From assembly GCF_001542625.1 (NCBI RefSeq), contig NZ_CP016279.1, positions 3,906,001 through 3,970,000 of the forward strand: 64,000 nucleotides of DNA, read 5' to 3'. The position numbers and the translations under genes are program-made. This DNA is from Streptomyces griseochromogenes (GTDB taxonomy: Bacteria; Actinomycetota; Actinomycetes; Streptomycetales; Streptomycetaceae). Below are positions 17,243 to 25,961 of the stretch, piece after piece (position 1 is the stretch's first letter; each line of letters opens with the position of its first letter). Under the pieces are notes generated by a model. It saw only the letters and a program-made list of their open reading frames with translations. It was not told where the DNA came from and made no database searches.

Positions 17243-17522
17243 GGCGGCCGCCGGCAGGCCGAGCCGCACCGGCGATGTGGAGCTGTCTCACCGGGGACGG
17301 TGAGCTCTGTGGCAGGCTCGAAGCATGACGATCAAGAATGAGCCGTCGCCTGTGCCCGACGGCTGCTCACGGGTCGAGAGGGCTCTCGCCCGCGGCGCCA
17401 AGAAGCCATGACCCACGTGCAGACCACTCTTGCGGATGAGTTGGGGAGCCACGTCCCGTAGCCGGCCCGAGGCCGGCTGTCGTCGGCCGTGTGCCGCCGA
17501 CCGGGGGATCGGAACGAAGCGC
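17243..17522. other. Intergenic gap between converging TetR genes
   Basis: No convincing gene. Two tiny overlapping frames exist (17325-17411, 28 codons, and 17408-17461, 17 codons, ATGA overlap) without recognisable content or good ribosome sites. The only clear structure is the hairpin listed separately at 17460-17478. Confidence 0.5.
17460..17478. terminator. Hairpin terminator between converging genes
   Basis: Perfect 8-bp stem AGCCGGCC / GGCCGGCT with a 3-base loop, placed between two converging TetR genes. It has no T tail, so termination strength is uncertain. Confidence 0.5.
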
Positions 17523-18152
17523 CTAGCCGCGGGGCCCCAGGCCGTCGCGCAGGAGGTCGAACGCCTGCTGGGCCGCTCGCACGGCCTCCGGGTAGCGGGC
17601 GTCGGCGGACTCGCCGCCCGTCAGGCACGCGTGGTTCAGCTCGGCCAGTTCCCGCTGCACCACGATCACCTGGCAGGCCACGAGGCGCGCGACGAGCGGA
17701 TCGGCACCGGCCTCCCGGAGTGCTTCGGCCAGTGCGTCGATCCCGCGTGACATATAGCGCATCAGCCGCGCCGCCAGACTCTCGGTGCTGAGGATCAGGC
17801 GGAGGAAGGCCATGAACTCGGGGTCGTCGTTCAGGCCGGTGTTCGGATCCCGCTGCGCCAAAGCCTTCAGCATGGCCTCTCGCAGCGCGTCCAGCGGCGG
17901 CTGACCGGCCGGTCGGGTGCGCACGATGCGAGCCGCTTCGCTCTCGTGGTCGGCGAACCGTTGCAGTACGAGGTCTTCCTTCGTCGGGAAGTACGTGAAG
18001 AGGGTCCGCCGGGAGACCTCCGCCGCCTCCGCGATCTCGGTGATCGACACCCGGTCGAAGCCCTTGTCCAGGAACAGACGGATCGCCGTCTCCGCGATCG
18101 TCTCCCGGGTGCGTTCCTTCTTGCGTTCCCGCAGGCCCATCGGCTGATTCAT
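17523..18152 (-). CDS. TetR/AcrR-family repressor of the adjacent monooxygenase
   Basis: 209 residues. The DNA-binding domain (residues 8-60) reads RERKKERTRETIAETAIRLF, then FDRVSITEIAEAAEVSRRTL and FTYFPTKEDLV. The ligand-binding helices follow (MRYMSRGIDALAEALREAGADP). Start ATG 18152 abuts a 34-bp palindrome shared with the FAD monooxygenase promoter, so the protein very likely represses both itself and that enzyme, with an aromatic drug or metabolite as inducer by analogy to similar pairs. Confidence 0.93.
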   Translation of the reverse strand: MNQPMGLRERKKERTRETIAETAIRLFLDKGFDRVSITEIAEAAEVSRRTLFTYFPTKEDLVLQRFADHESEAARIVRTRPAGQPPLDALREAMLKALAQRDPNTGLNDDPEFMAFLRLILSTESLAARLMRYMSRGIDALAEALREAGADPLVARLVACQVIVVQRELAELNHACLTGGESADARYPEAVRAAQQAFDLLRDGLGPRG

Positions 18153-18185
18153 GCACTCAGTCTATCTCCTGGTAGACTGAGTGCA
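18152..18185. promoter_or_regulatory. 34-bp palindromic TetR operator
   Basis: Perfect inverted repeat with 13-base arms TGCACTCAGTCTA and TAGACTGAGTGCA around an 8-base spacer, beginning at the TetR start codon and ending 31 bases before the monooxygenase ATG. Arm length and position make it a very strong operator candidate. Confidence 0.88.
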
Positions 18186-18216
18186 GATTTGCATCGAGTG
18201 TACTTCAGGAGGCGTC

Positions 18217-19653
18217 ATGCGAACCGAGGTCATCGTGGTGGGGGCAGGCCCGACCGGGCTGATGCTGGCCCATGAGCTGACACTGGCCGGCGTACCGGTC
18301 GTGGTCCTGGAAAAACAGCGCACGCGCAGCACGCAGTCCCGGGCGGGCGCGCTGCAGCCGCGCACCGCCGAAGTACTCGACCTGCGGGGGCTGCTGGACC
18401 CCCTGCTCGCGGACGCGCCGTCCCACAACACGTCCGGTGGGCATTTCGCCATGCTGCCCGTCGAGCTGGACTGCCGCCCTTGGCGCACCCGCCACCCGCA
18501 TCCGGTCACCCTCCCGCAGGCCAGGCTCGAGGCCTTCCTCGAGCAGCGCCTCGTCGACCGGGGCGTTCCGGTGCTGCGCGGACACGAGGTGTCGGCGGTC
18601 GAACAGGACGAGCACGGCGTCTCGGTCGGAGAGATCCGCGGCAGCCACCTCGTCGCGTGCGACGGCGCACACAGCACAGTCCGTACGCTGCTGGGCGTCC
18701 CCTTCCCCGGCAGGCCGGGCAGCATGTCCGCGGTAGTCGCGGACCTCACCCTCGCGTCCCGGTCCGACGCGGTCCCCACCGCGCGCGGACACTTCAGCGA
18801 GTACCCCAGGTCCGCCGACGGCTTCTTCAGCATCCTGCACCCCCTCGACGGCGACCTCTACCGGTTGATCTTCGGCAAGCTCTCCGGTGACGGCCCGGGG
18901 CGTCAGGTACCCGTCGCCGCCGACGAAGTCCGCGAGGTGCTCCACGCCGTGTACGGGCCGGAGACGGAACTGGGCGAGCTGCGCGCGGCATCCCGGTTCA
19001 GCGACGCCGTGCGGCAGGTCGAGCGGTACCGCAAGGGCCGGGTGTTCTTCGCCGGAGACGCCGCACACATCCATGCGCCGATCGGCGGCCAGGGCGTGAA
19101 CCTGGGCGTCCAGGACGCGGTCAACCTGGGCTGGAAGCTCGCCGCCGCGATACGCGGCTGGGCACCCGCAGGCCTGCTGGACAGCTATCACGACGAGCGG
19201 CACCCGGTCGCCGCGCGGGTACTGCGGCACACCCGCGCCCAGGCCGTGATCATGAACCCCGCCCGGGACGAGGAGGTCAATGAGGTCCGCGACCTCATGA
19301 CCCACCTGCTGCGGCTGCCCGATACCAACCGCCACGTCTCGGGCATGATGTCCGGTCTCGACATCCAGTACCCCGGCCTCGGCCCTCGGATGATCGACCT
19401 GGACCTGACCACCGAGGACGGTCCGACCCGGGCGAGCCGGCTGATGCACTCCGGCCGGGGCCTGCTGCTCTCCCTCGACGGCAGGCAGAGGTCCGTGGGC
19501 GCCCGGTCCGACCGGGTCGACCACGTCACGGCGAAGACCGACGAGGACGTCGAGGGCGCCGAGGCCCTGCTGATCCGGCCCGACGGCTATGTCGCCTGGT
19601 CCGGTTCCGACGGCACCCCGCTCGAGACCGCCCTTGCCCGGTGGTTCGGCTGA
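18217..19653 (+). CDS. FAD-dependent aromatic monooxygenase, Rox-like
   Basis: 478-residue PHBH-fold flavin hydroxylase. It has the FAD motif VIVVGAGPTGLMLAHEL (5-21), the DG motif region CDGAHSTVRTLLG and the GD motif GDAAHIHAPIGGQGVNLGVQDAVNLGWKLA, followed by a C-terminal thioredoxin-like remnant ending RPDGYVAWSGSDGTPLETAL. Length and C-terminus resemble rifampicin monooxygenases (Rox/RIFMO), enzymes that hydroxylate and inactivate rifamycins; tetracenomycin and other polyketide hydroxylases are the alternative. Ribosome site TCAGGAGGCGTC precedes ATG 18217. The paired TetR and long operator suggest induction by a xenobiotic or by an antibiotic. Confidence 0.88.
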   Translation: MRTEVIVVGAGPTGLMLAHELTLAGVPVVVLEKQRTRSTQSRAGALQPRTAEVLDLRGLLDPLLADAPSHNTSGGHFAMLPVELDCRPWRTRHPHPVTLPQARLEAFLEQRLVDRGVPVLRGHEVSAVEQDEHGVSVGEIRGSHLVACDGAHSTVRTLLGVPFPGRPGSMSAVVADLTLASRSDAVPTARGHFSEYPRSADGFFSILHPLDGDLYRLIFGKLSGDGPGRQVPVAADEVREVLHAVYGPETELGELRAASRFSDAVRQVERYRKGRVFFAGDAAHIHAPIGGQGVNLGVQDAVNLGWKLAAAIRGWAPAGLLDSYHDERHPVAARVLRHTRAQAVIMNPARDEEVNEVRDLMTHLLRLPDTNRHVSGMMSGLDIQYPGLGPRMIDLDLTTEDGPTRASRLMHSGRGLLLSLDGRQRSVGARSDRVDHVTAKTDEDVEGAEALLIRPDGYVAWSGSDGTPLETALARWFG

Positions 19654-19684
19654 GCCCGCGATGGAGTCGAGGGAGGCGAGCAAA

Positions 19685-19711
19685 GCCCCACTCCATGGGG
19701 AGGGGTGGGGC
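19685..19711 (+). terminator. Hairpin terminator after monooxygenase gene
   Basis: Ten-pair stem GCCCCACTCC / GGGGTGGGGC (one T-G wobble) with a 7-base loop, 31 bases after the monooxygenase stop codon. No T run. Confidence 0.5.
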
Positions 19712-20313
19712 CGGGCCCGGGTACTTCATCGGTGGCGATCGGTCCATCGGCACTCGCCCGGACCCCGTGCCCGACCGCATGCGCCGCCGTTGAGTCCGTA
19801 CACGGGTCTGGGGGCTACGGACGGCCCGCTCCGGGGCGTACTCCCTGGGTTCGCCGTACCCGCGGGCCACTCCGTGGCCGTGGGCGCCGAGGACGTCGTC
19901 GTCAGCTCCGTCCGAGGCGCCGAGGTGTGCCACGCGATCGCGTCGAGTCGGGGGCCCGGAGCCTGACCGAATCCGTTCGCAGCCGCAAGCGAGTCCGACT
20001 GCGGGTGTGCCGCGCCGACTCGGAGCGGCACACCCGCGCGGAGCGGACGGGCTGAGCGGCTGCCCCGGCGCTCCCATCCCCGTCGCCGAGGCCCGCTGAC
20101 CCTGCGTTGCCTCGAAACCGTGGGAGCAGCGACTACCGCGCCATGAGAAGAACCTTCTTCGAGAAGGTCCGCAGCCCGCGTCGGCCGGTCGCTCCGCGTC
20201 CGTCCGCATCCCGTGTGCCTGGGACGGCTGTCACCCGGAACTCGAGCCCATCGTCGCCGCAGGAGTCCGCCCGCGGCTTCGACGACGAGACCCGCGCGAC
20301 ACCTCGCTCCGGA
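19712..20313. other. 602-base gap without recognisable gene
   Basis: All six frames are either short or have the composition of antisense shadows. It separates the converging monooxygenase and peptidoglycan-binding genes. I see no repeats, RNA gene or coding relic that I can name. Confidence 0.4.
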
Positions 20314-20766
20314 TCAGCAGCCGGTGGCGTTGAAGGCCCGGAACGCGTCCTTGGTCTTCGTTCCGACGACACCGTCGACGACAAGGTCGTAGCCGGAGTC
20401 GTTCAGGAAGCGCTGCAGCGCCTTGATCGTGTTGGGTCCGACGATTCCGTCGGGGGTACCGGCGTGGTAGCCGAGGTCGTTGAACAGCTTCTGCGCGGCC
20501 TTCCAGCTCGCGGGGCCCAACAGCCCGTCGATCGCACCGCTGTAATAGCCGGTGTCACGCAGGTAGCACTGCCAGTTCTTGGCCTGGGTGGTGTTCAGGC
20601 CGAGGTTGTTCGTTGCGAGGACGGAGACACCCGGGGCGCTCACCGCGGGCTTGGCGGCCGGCTGGGACGCCGCGAAGCCGGCGCTTGCGCCCGCCAGGCT
20701 CCCGGCGGCAATACCGACGACGGCGGCAGCGCTGACGAGTGTCCTCGCTAAAGCATTGGGTCGCAT
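20314..20766 (-). CDS. Secreted peptidoglycan-binding domain protein
   Basis: 150 residues. A Sec signal peptide (residues 1-33, ending GFAAS) is followed by a short linker and a peptidoglycan_binding_1-like domain made of repeating units: YYSGAIDGLLGPASWKAAQK, YHAGTPDGIVGPNTIKALQR and YDLVVDGVVGTKTKDAFRAF. The D-G-x-x-G-x-x-T/S motif recurs three times. Two Cys (in NWQCYL and the last residue) could form a disulfide. No catalytic domain is attached, so it may be a wall-binding or inhibitor protein. ATG 20766 has a GGAGAGAGGGA site. Confidence 0.87.
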   Translation of the reverse strand: MRPNALARTLVSAAAVVGIAAGSLAGASAGFAASQPAAKPAVSAPGVSVLATNNLGLNTTQAKNWQCYLRDTGYYSGAIDGLLGPASWKAAQKLFNDLGYHAGTPDGIVGPNTIKALQRFLNDSGYDLVVDGVVGTKTKDAFRAFNATGC

Positions 20767-21256
20767 TTTCCCTCTCTCCAGTGTCGTGGGAAGTGGCACG
20801 CGCTCGGCCACGTGCAATCAGCGTGCCGTCGGACCCCCGTGTTCGTCATTGGCCATCAGCGCAGTCGACTTGGCGCGCAGCGCACGGCGGCGGCAAGGGG
20901 CCGCGACCCATGCACAAGGTCCTGTCCGCGAGCCGGTGACGACGCCCTGCGGTCGGGCTTGAGGGGGGCGGCGGACACGTTTGCGCCCGGCGCGGAGATG
21001 TCCGTGCCTCTCCCGCTCGGCGCCCGTCGGAGCGGCGAGGCGGGCATGCGCAGCAGTCGGAGGCAGAGGGCAACGGATCCTCGGGTTCCCATGATGCGCC
21101 GACAGCGGCCCAACGCCTCGTCGCTTCCGCGTGGGCCACTCGGCGGACGACCGGTCCGGGACGGTGCATCGGCCCTATGGGCAGGTCGGATCCGGTGCTA
21201 CCGGCTCTTGCCGAGCCGGCTCGTCTCCGGGATCTTCCGGCGACTTCGGGCGCCGC
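20767..21256. other. 490-base gap, promoter side of secreted gene
   Basis: Carries the promoter of the peptidoglycan-binding gene near 20770-20900. Nothing else recognisable: frames here lack coding signatures and there is no hairpin that stands out. Confidence 0.4.
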
Positions 21257-21862
21257 TCATGCCGCCTGGAGGACATCGCAGGAACAGTGGCGGAACTCCA
21301 GGCCGAGTTCGTGGTCGACGGCCTCGTTCGAGCGTGTGGCGGCTTCGCCGACCTTCTCCCAGGAGCCGTACTTGAGGTACAGCTGGTCCGCCGTCGGGCC
21401 CAGTGGGTTGCCGTACTTCTTGCGATTGCGGGCTTCCAGCTCCGCGACCTGTTCCCGCGTCATGCCCGCGCGGACGATGTCCTTGGCGTCGTTGCGCATC
21501 TGAACCAGGGTGCGGGCGATGTCTTCTTCCGAGCGGCCTTCGGCGCGCATGTCGCATGCCTTGCGCTCCATGTCCTCCAGCAGGTCGTGGTAGCGCATCC
21601 GCTGTCCACGGGCGATCTCACGCTCGTGCGGTGTCTCGCTTCGGATCTGGCACACGACGGGTTCCGGGCTGGTGCAGGGGCCGTGGTCCGGGGGCGCCTG
21701 GGAGACAGGGCCCACCATGACCGAGCCGCAGCCGGCCGACACACGGCAGACGTGAGCCGATGGCACGGCGAATACGGGGTGAGCGGGGGCGAGTACGGCG
21801 TGAGCGACCAGCACGGCGGGAAGGATGCGGCGGGCCAGAGAGCGCAGACGGGGACGTGACAT
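21257..21862 (-). CDS. Secreted hypothetical protein
   Basis: 201 residues, not recognised by function. A signal peptide is visible (basic RPRLRSLARR, hydrophobic core ILPAVLVAHAVLAP, cleavage near VFA). The mature part has Cys in VCRVSAGCGS, PCTSPEPVVCQ, KACDM and a C-terminal RHCSCDV, suggesting disulfides, plus a charged helical middle (MRYHDLLEDMERKACDMRAE, then EDIARTLVQMRNDAKDIVRA). Such helix-plus-NPLGPTADQLYLKYGSW proteins recur in Streptomyces, to my recollection as uncharacterised. ATG 21862 has only a weak AAGG site. Confidence 0.72.
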   Translation of the reverse strand: MSRPRLRSLARRILPAVLVAHAVLAPAHPVFAVPSAHVCRVSAGCGSVMVGPVSQAPPDHGPCTSPEPVVCQIRSETPHEREIARGQRMRYHDLLEDMERKACDMRAEGRSEEDIARTLVQMRNDAKDIVRAGMTREQVAELEARNRKKYGNPLGPTADQLYLKYGSWEKVGEAATRSNEAVDHELGLEFRHCSCDVLQAA

Positions 21863-22136
21863 GCGCCTTATCGTCGATCGTGGTCACGGAGCCATACGCG
21901 CATCACGGCCCTGAACGCCCCTTGCGGGTAACGGATTCCACTCCACGGGGTGAAACGGACGCGCGAGGAGTGCCGACGTTCACTTTGCCGCTGAGCAGTG
22001 AGGTGCCGGGGACCCGCGGACCCCGGCGGCAGAGTCGGTGTCTCCAGGCCGTCGGGTCGGCCGGGCGCATGCCGAGGGTGATTCCGTCGGCCGGTTGTGT
22101 GTCCGCCCGTGCCCTCGTTCTGATCCTCTGAGCGGG

Positions 22137-23228
22137 TCACTCACCCTGGGTGCGCCGTACGCACTCGGCGACGAGGTCCCGCAGACTGCCCGTGCGTTCC
22201 ATGAGCAGCCGCTGTTCGCGGGCGCCGTTGCCCCGGCTCAGCAGCTCGGCCACGGCCCCTTCGACGAGGGGCGCGTCGCCGCTCTCGACCAGCACGTCCC
22301 CGAGGTGCTCCAGCAACGAGCGCACCACGGCCGCGGCGGGCCGGGGCCGCATGGTCGCGGGGTCGAGCAGCTCTTGGTCCAGGCCCGACCGGGCGGCTTG
22401 CCAGGCGGCCAGCCTCAGCACGCTGACACTGTGGTCGAGCGGCGGTCTGCCCGCCCGCCACTCGCGGGCCGCCGTCTCCACCAGGGCCCGGGTCAGCGCG
22501 GCGACGAGGACGGCGGTGTCCGCGCGCAGGCACACGTCCGCCACCCGGATCTCCACCGTCGGGTAACGCGCGGACGGGCGTGCGTCGAAGTACACCATCG
22601 CCTCGTCCAGGATGACCCCGGTGGCCACCATGTCCGCCACGCGCCGGTGATACCGCTCGGCGGACCCGAACAGCTCGGTCGGTCCCGCCGACGGCCAGCG
22701 TCCCCACACCCGGCTGCGGTAGGCGGCGTAGCCGGTGTCCCGGCCCTGCCAGAACGGCGAGTTGGCGCTGAGCGCGCACAGCACGGCGAGCCATGGACGC
22801 AGTCGGTCGACCACGGCCACGCCCTCCTCGTCGGACTCCACCGACACGTGCACATGACAGCCACACACCAGTTGTTCCTGGGCGGCGATCCCGTACCGCT
22901 CGGCCATCCACTGGTAGCGCTCGTTCATGCTGATCGACGGGCTGACCGGCAGCGGGGACGTGGCGAGCGCGGCCACCGAGCACCCGATCTCGCCGGCGTG
23001 CCGCGCGGCCTCCTCGCGGCAGCGCACGATCTCGGCGCCGAGGGCCGCCATCTCCGACCGCGGGTGGGTGGCGAACTCCAGCATCTGCCCGAACAACTCC
23101 TTCTCGAAGACGTCCTGTCCGGGGTCGTCGTGAGCCGCACGGGCGAGGACGGCGGCCGACAGCGCCTTCGGCTCCCCGCTGTCCGGGTCGACCAGGAGGA
23201 GTTCCTCCTCCACTCCTACGGTGCGCAC
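22137..23228 (-). CDS. YbdK-type carboxylate-amine ligase
   Basis: 363-residue member of glutamate-cysteine ligase family 2. Visible are the N-terminal TVGVEEELLLVDPDSGEPKA, VFEKELFGQMLEFATHPRSE, the core VCGCHVHVSVESDEEGVAVV and PTVEIRVADVCLRADTAVLV, together making the ATP/amino-acid active site. The YbdK branch has weak gamma-glutamylcysteine synthetase activity in E. coli; actinobacteria use mycothiol rather than glutathione, so the physiological substrate is uncertain. GTG 23228 is chosen because AGGAGG lies 10 bases upstream and the family starts there; the frame continues upstream without homology. Confidence 0.88.
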   Translation of the reverse strand: MRTVGVEEELLLVDPDSGEPKALSAAVLARAAHDDPGQDVFEKELFGQMLEFATHPRSEMAALGAEIVRCREEAARHAGEIGCSVAALATSPLPVSPSISMNERYQWMAERYGIAAQEQLVCGCHVHVSVESDEEGVAVVDRLRPWLAVLCALSANSPFWQGRDTGYAAYRSRVWGRWPSAGPTELFGSAERYHRRVADMVATGVILDEAMVYFDARPSARYPTVEIRVADVCLRADTAVLVAALTRALVETAAREWRAGRPPLDHSVSVLRLAAWQAARSGLDQELLDPATMRPRPAAAVVRSLLEHLGDVLVESGDAPLVEGAVAELLSRGNGAREQRLLMERTGSLRDLVAECVRRTQGE

Positions 23229-23596
23229 CTCGTGCCGCCCTCCTGCCCGTGCCGCCAGGGGCGTCCGGCACCCACGGGGCCGACGCGGGTCTGCACCACC
23301 CGACTGCCCCGAGGAGAACCGTCGACACGTGCGGGAGTCAGGGCGCGGTGCCGGGGTCCCCGAACGCCGGGTGCGGTTGACCGGTTCTCGGGTACCACCC
23401 GGTCGTCCGACAGCCGGCCGGCGTCCAGGAGGCCATGCCACGGCGTCCTCCACCGACTCCCGCATGCCCCGGGAGCGCGCTTCCGCGGGCCCGGCACGCG
23501 GGCGGCGTCCGCCGCGCCGCGGTCAGTTGCCGCCCACGGCACCGCGGCCGCCCGGCGCTGCCGACCGCAGGCTCCGCCCCCAGCCGCACTCCGGTC
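23229..23596. other. Gap before ybdK-like gene
   Basis: 368 bases holding the ybdK promoter and the 3' side of the gas vesicle accessory operon. No gene, terminator or repeat that I can support. Confidence 0.4.
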
Positions 23597-24553
23597 TCAC
23601 TCCTTCTCGTCTTCGTACTCGCCTTCGTCCTCGTCCTCGTCCTCCGTTTCGTCCTCCGGATACTCGCCCTCCGACGACTCTTCCTCTTCCTCGTCGAATT
23701 CTTCCCCGGGCCCCTCATCCTCGTACTCGGCCTCTTCCTCCTCCAGCGCTTCCTCGTGGGTGCGCACCACTTCGCCGTCACGGATCTCACCGCGCCACCC
23801 ATCGGCGGCCTCGTCGGAGAGCGTGACGTAGCGCTGGAAATGCTTGGCGTCGAGCCGCAGTCGGCGTCCTTGGGCGCGCCAGAGGTTGCCGGTCTTCTCG
23901 AAGAAGCCGGAGGGGTAGTACTCGACGACGAGCACGATGCGCGTGAGGGTGGGTGTCAGTTCGTGGAAGCTGACGCAGCCGCGGGTGCTGCCCTTGGCTC
24001 CGTCCGAGGTCCACATGATCCGTTCGTCCGGGATCTGTTCCTGCACGGTGGCCTTCCAGGAACGGGTGGAGGGCCCCACCTTCACCTTCCAGTCGCTGCT
24101 GGTCTCGTCCCCCTGGGACACCCCGCGCACGCCTTTGGTGAAGGAGCTGAACTTCTCGAACCGGGTCCAGTGGTCGTAGGCGACGCGGACGGGGACGCCT
24201 ACATCCAGGTGCTCGATGATGGTCGTGACCTTGGGATTTCCGGACTTGCGGCCTTTGCCGCCACCGAACAGGCTCGAAGCCTTTTCGGTCACGCTGTCTT
24301 TGATACGCGTCGCCTTCTCGCCGAGCAGAGCCTTGAGCGGCGATTCCCCTTGAAGGACGCGTGCGCCGACTTTCGGGAGAACCCCGCCGTTCTCGGCCAC
24401 ATCCAACAACTGGTCGGTGAGGTCTTCGACTTTGTCCCCCGCCACGTCCGCGAGATGCTCCATCTGCGCGCCGAGGTAGTCGACGAACTCGTCCCGCAAC
24501 CGGTCGAGGCCGGAGAGCTCGTCCCGCTCGGATTTCTGTGCCGCCCTGGCCAT
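23597..24553 (-). CDS. SRPBCC protein of the gas vesicle locus (GvpZ-like)
   Basis: 318 residues: a helical N-terminus (DRLRDEFVDYLGAQMEHLAD), an SRPBCC fold at about 105-245 (VTTIIEHLDVGVPVRVAYDHW, then FEKFSSFTKGVRGV), and an extreme acidic tail of about 65 residues, mostly Glu with Asp and Tyr. Streptomyces gas vesicle loci carry such a protein, described as gvpZ as I recall. Start ATG 24553 has GGAGG at 6 bases; the preceding gene's stop is 3 bases away, so the two are cotranscribed. The acidic tail could interact with the Lys-rich partner encoded just upstream. Confidence 0.82.
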   Translation of the reverse strand: MARAAQKSERDELSGLDRLRDEFVDYLGAQMEHLADVAGDKVEDLTDQLLDVAENGGVLPKVGARVLQGESPLKALLGEKATRIKDSVTEKASSLFGGGKGRKSGNPKVTTIIEHLDVGVPVRVAYDHWTRFEKFSSFTKGVRGVSQGDETSSDWKVKVGPSTRSWKATVQEQIPDERIMWTSDGAKGSTRGCVSFHELTPTLTRIVLVVEYYPSGFFEKTGNLWRAQGRRLRLDAKHFQRYVTLSDEAADGWRGEIRDGEVVRTHEEALEEEEAEYEDEGPGEEFDEEEEESSEGEYPEDETEDEDEDEGEYEDEKE

Positions 24554-24556
24554 GGC

Positions 24557-25417
24557 CTACCTCCGCCGTGTGGACGCCCTTTTGGCCGTCGTCTTCTTCG
24601 GGGCGGTCTTCTTCGGCGCGGTCTTCCTGGGGGCGGTCTTCTTCGCCGCGGACTTCCTTGCGGGCGCTGCGGTCTTCTTCGTGGCGGTCTTCCGAGCCGG
24701 TGCAGCGGTCTTCTTCGCGGCGGTCTTCCGAGCCGGTGCCGCGGTCTTCTTCGCAGCGGTCTTCCTGGGCGGTGCCGCGCTCTTCTTGGCCGTCTTCTCC
24801 GCCGGCTGCGCCTTCTCGGCGGCGGACTTGCGGGCCGGTGCCTTGCGCGGCGCGGGCCGCATGGACCGACGCTTGGCCGCGCGACGACGCCTCGGGGACT
24901 CCTCCTCCGGCTCCTCCCCGGCCTCCTCGGCCGGGCGGCCGGGGTGCCTGCGCCCGGACGTACGCCTCTTCGACCGCGGTTCCCCCGCCTCCTCAGGCTC
25001 CTCCTCGTACTCTCCCTCTTCAGGTTCCGCTTCCTCGTCCTCGAACTCCTCCTCTTCGCCCTCCGGCGCGTACTCCTCCTCGTCCCCCTCTTCCTCTTCC
25101 TCCTCCCTGCCGATACGAGCGGTCCGTTCGTGCAAGGCGTCCGCGAGATCGGCGAGTTTGCGGTCGGCCGCGGCGGCGAGCGCCTTGCGGCCCGCATCCT
25201 TGAGCTCGCCGCGTACCTGCTCGTTGAGGTCGGCGACCTGCGGCAACTCCTGGAGCCTGCGCAGCCCTTCGGTGAGCAGTTGCTGGGGTTCGAGGCCGAA
25301 CCGCCGCCCGGCGAGGTAGGTGGCCACTCCGAAGGCGAGCCGCCCCTTCTTGGCGCGGCCGAGGAGATAGCCTCCGGCGACTGCGGCAGCGAGAGCGATC
25401 TTCGTCGTTTCGTTCAT
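24557..25417 (-). CDS. Gas vesicle locus protein with acidic and Lys-rich repeats (GvpY-like)
   Basis: 286 residues in three blocks: a folded N-terminus (KIALAAAVAGGYLLGRAKKG, then QLLTEGLRRLQELPQV, about 1-85), an acidic Glu block (about 100-150), and a basic tail built of repeated K-K-T-A-A-P-A-R-K-T-A units. The first hydrophobic helix may be membrane-associated. Basic histone-H1-like tails of this kind bind acidic partners or nucleic acid; here the acidic SRPBCC partner is the obvious candidate. It corresponds in position and type to gvpY of Streptomyces, as I recall it. GGAGG precedes ATG 25417 at 9 bases. Confidence 0.78.
   Translation of the reverse strand: MNETTKIALAAAVAGGYLLGRAKKGRLAFGVATYLAGRRFGLEPQQLLTEGLRRLQELPQVADLNEQVRGELKDAGRKALAAAADRKLADLADALHERTARIGREEEEEEGDEEEYAPEGEEEEFEDEEAEPEEGEYEEEPEEAGEPRSKRRTSGRRHPGRPAEEAGEEPEEESPRRRRAAKRRSMRPAPRKAPARKSAAEKAQPAEKTAKKSAAPPRKTAAKKTAAPARKTAAKKTAAPARKTATKKTAAPARKSAAKKTAPRKTAPKKTAPKKTTAKRASTRRR
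24669..24776 (-). repeat. Three tandem 36-bp coding repeats
   Basis: Three copies of a 36-base unit beginning GCGGTCTTCTTCG on the plus strand, at 24669, 24705 and 24741, each encoding one basic KKTAAPARKTAA-like module of the gas vesicle accessory protein. Copies differ at a few positions. Confidence 0.8.
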
Positions 25418-25563
25418 CGATCATTCCCTCCGGCGAGCCGCGCGCGGTCGCAGGGCGGCGCGGGGCCGCCAGCAGCCCGTCGCAGCGCACTTTCAAGGTG
25501 TATATGGTGAAATACTACGTTTGAGTGACAGGTGGGCGCCGCTCCAGCGACGGAGTTGGGAAC
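25418..25563. promoter_or_regulatory. Divergent gas vesicle promoter region
   Basis: 145 bases between the divergent accessory operon and gvpO. A distinctly A/T-richer patch at 25490-25525 (AGGTGTATATGGTGAAATAC and following) contains TATATG- and TACTAC-like -10 boxes. No clear inverted repeat. Promoter assignment is by position and composition only. Confidence 0.45.
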
Positions 25564-25929
25564 ATGGCCGCGTCAGAAAAGGACGGCACAGGGAGTGGCA
25601 GGCGGCCCTCCCAGGGTGACGACACGGCACGCCGGGCACGCCGCAGCGGCAGGGCCACGAAGCCCGGCAAGCACTCGGCGGCATGGGCCATGCGCCGCGC
25701 CGCGGGGCAACTGGAGGAACTCCTCGGACGTGTCCCCGAATCCGTGTCGGCAATAAAGCCGACCGAAGAGGGCTGGGAAGCGGATGTCGAGGTACTCGAA
25801 CTGGAGCGAGTGCCCGAGACCACCAGCGTGCTGGGCACCTACCACGTGACGCTGGACGAGGAGGGCGACCTGCTGGCGTACGAGCGGACCCGCCGCTACA
25901 CACGCGGCCAGATCGACCGGCGCCACTGA
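25564..25929 (+). CDS. gvpO: Gas vesicle protein GvpO
   Basis: 121 residues. The C-terminal 80 residues match the GvpO family (MRRAAGQLEELLGRVPESVS, then EADVEVLELERVPETTSVLG, and TYHVTLDEEGDLLAYERTRRY). A basic, disordered 40-residue N-terminus precedes it. GvpO is a required minor protein in haloarchaea and heads the Streptomyces gvp operon. ATG 25564 has a GGAGTTGGGA site. It is the first gene of the plus-strand gvp operon. Confidence 0.93.
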   Translation: MAASEKDGTGSGRRPSQGDDTARRARRSGRATKPGKHSAAWAMRRAAGQLEELLGRVPESVSAIKPTEEGWEADVEVLELERVPETTSVLGTYHVTLDEEGDLLAYERTRRYTRGQIDRRH

Positions 25930-25961
25930 TACGCATGAGGGGGTGGTGATGGGGAGGCACC

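Noticed and set aside
17325..17461. Two overlapping mini-genes between converging TetR genes
   Set aside because: 28 and 17 codons, no ribosome site and no recognisable content; kept only as a note in the gap entry.
24669..24776. Tandem repeats considered as a CRISPR or noncoding repeat array
   Set aside because: No spacers; repeats are in frame and encode a Lys/Ala tail.
23435..25510. 691-codon plus-strand frame opposite the gas vesicle accessory genes
   Set aside because: Antisense shadow; Leu/Gly/Arg-rich low-complexity product mirrors the repeat tails on the other strand.
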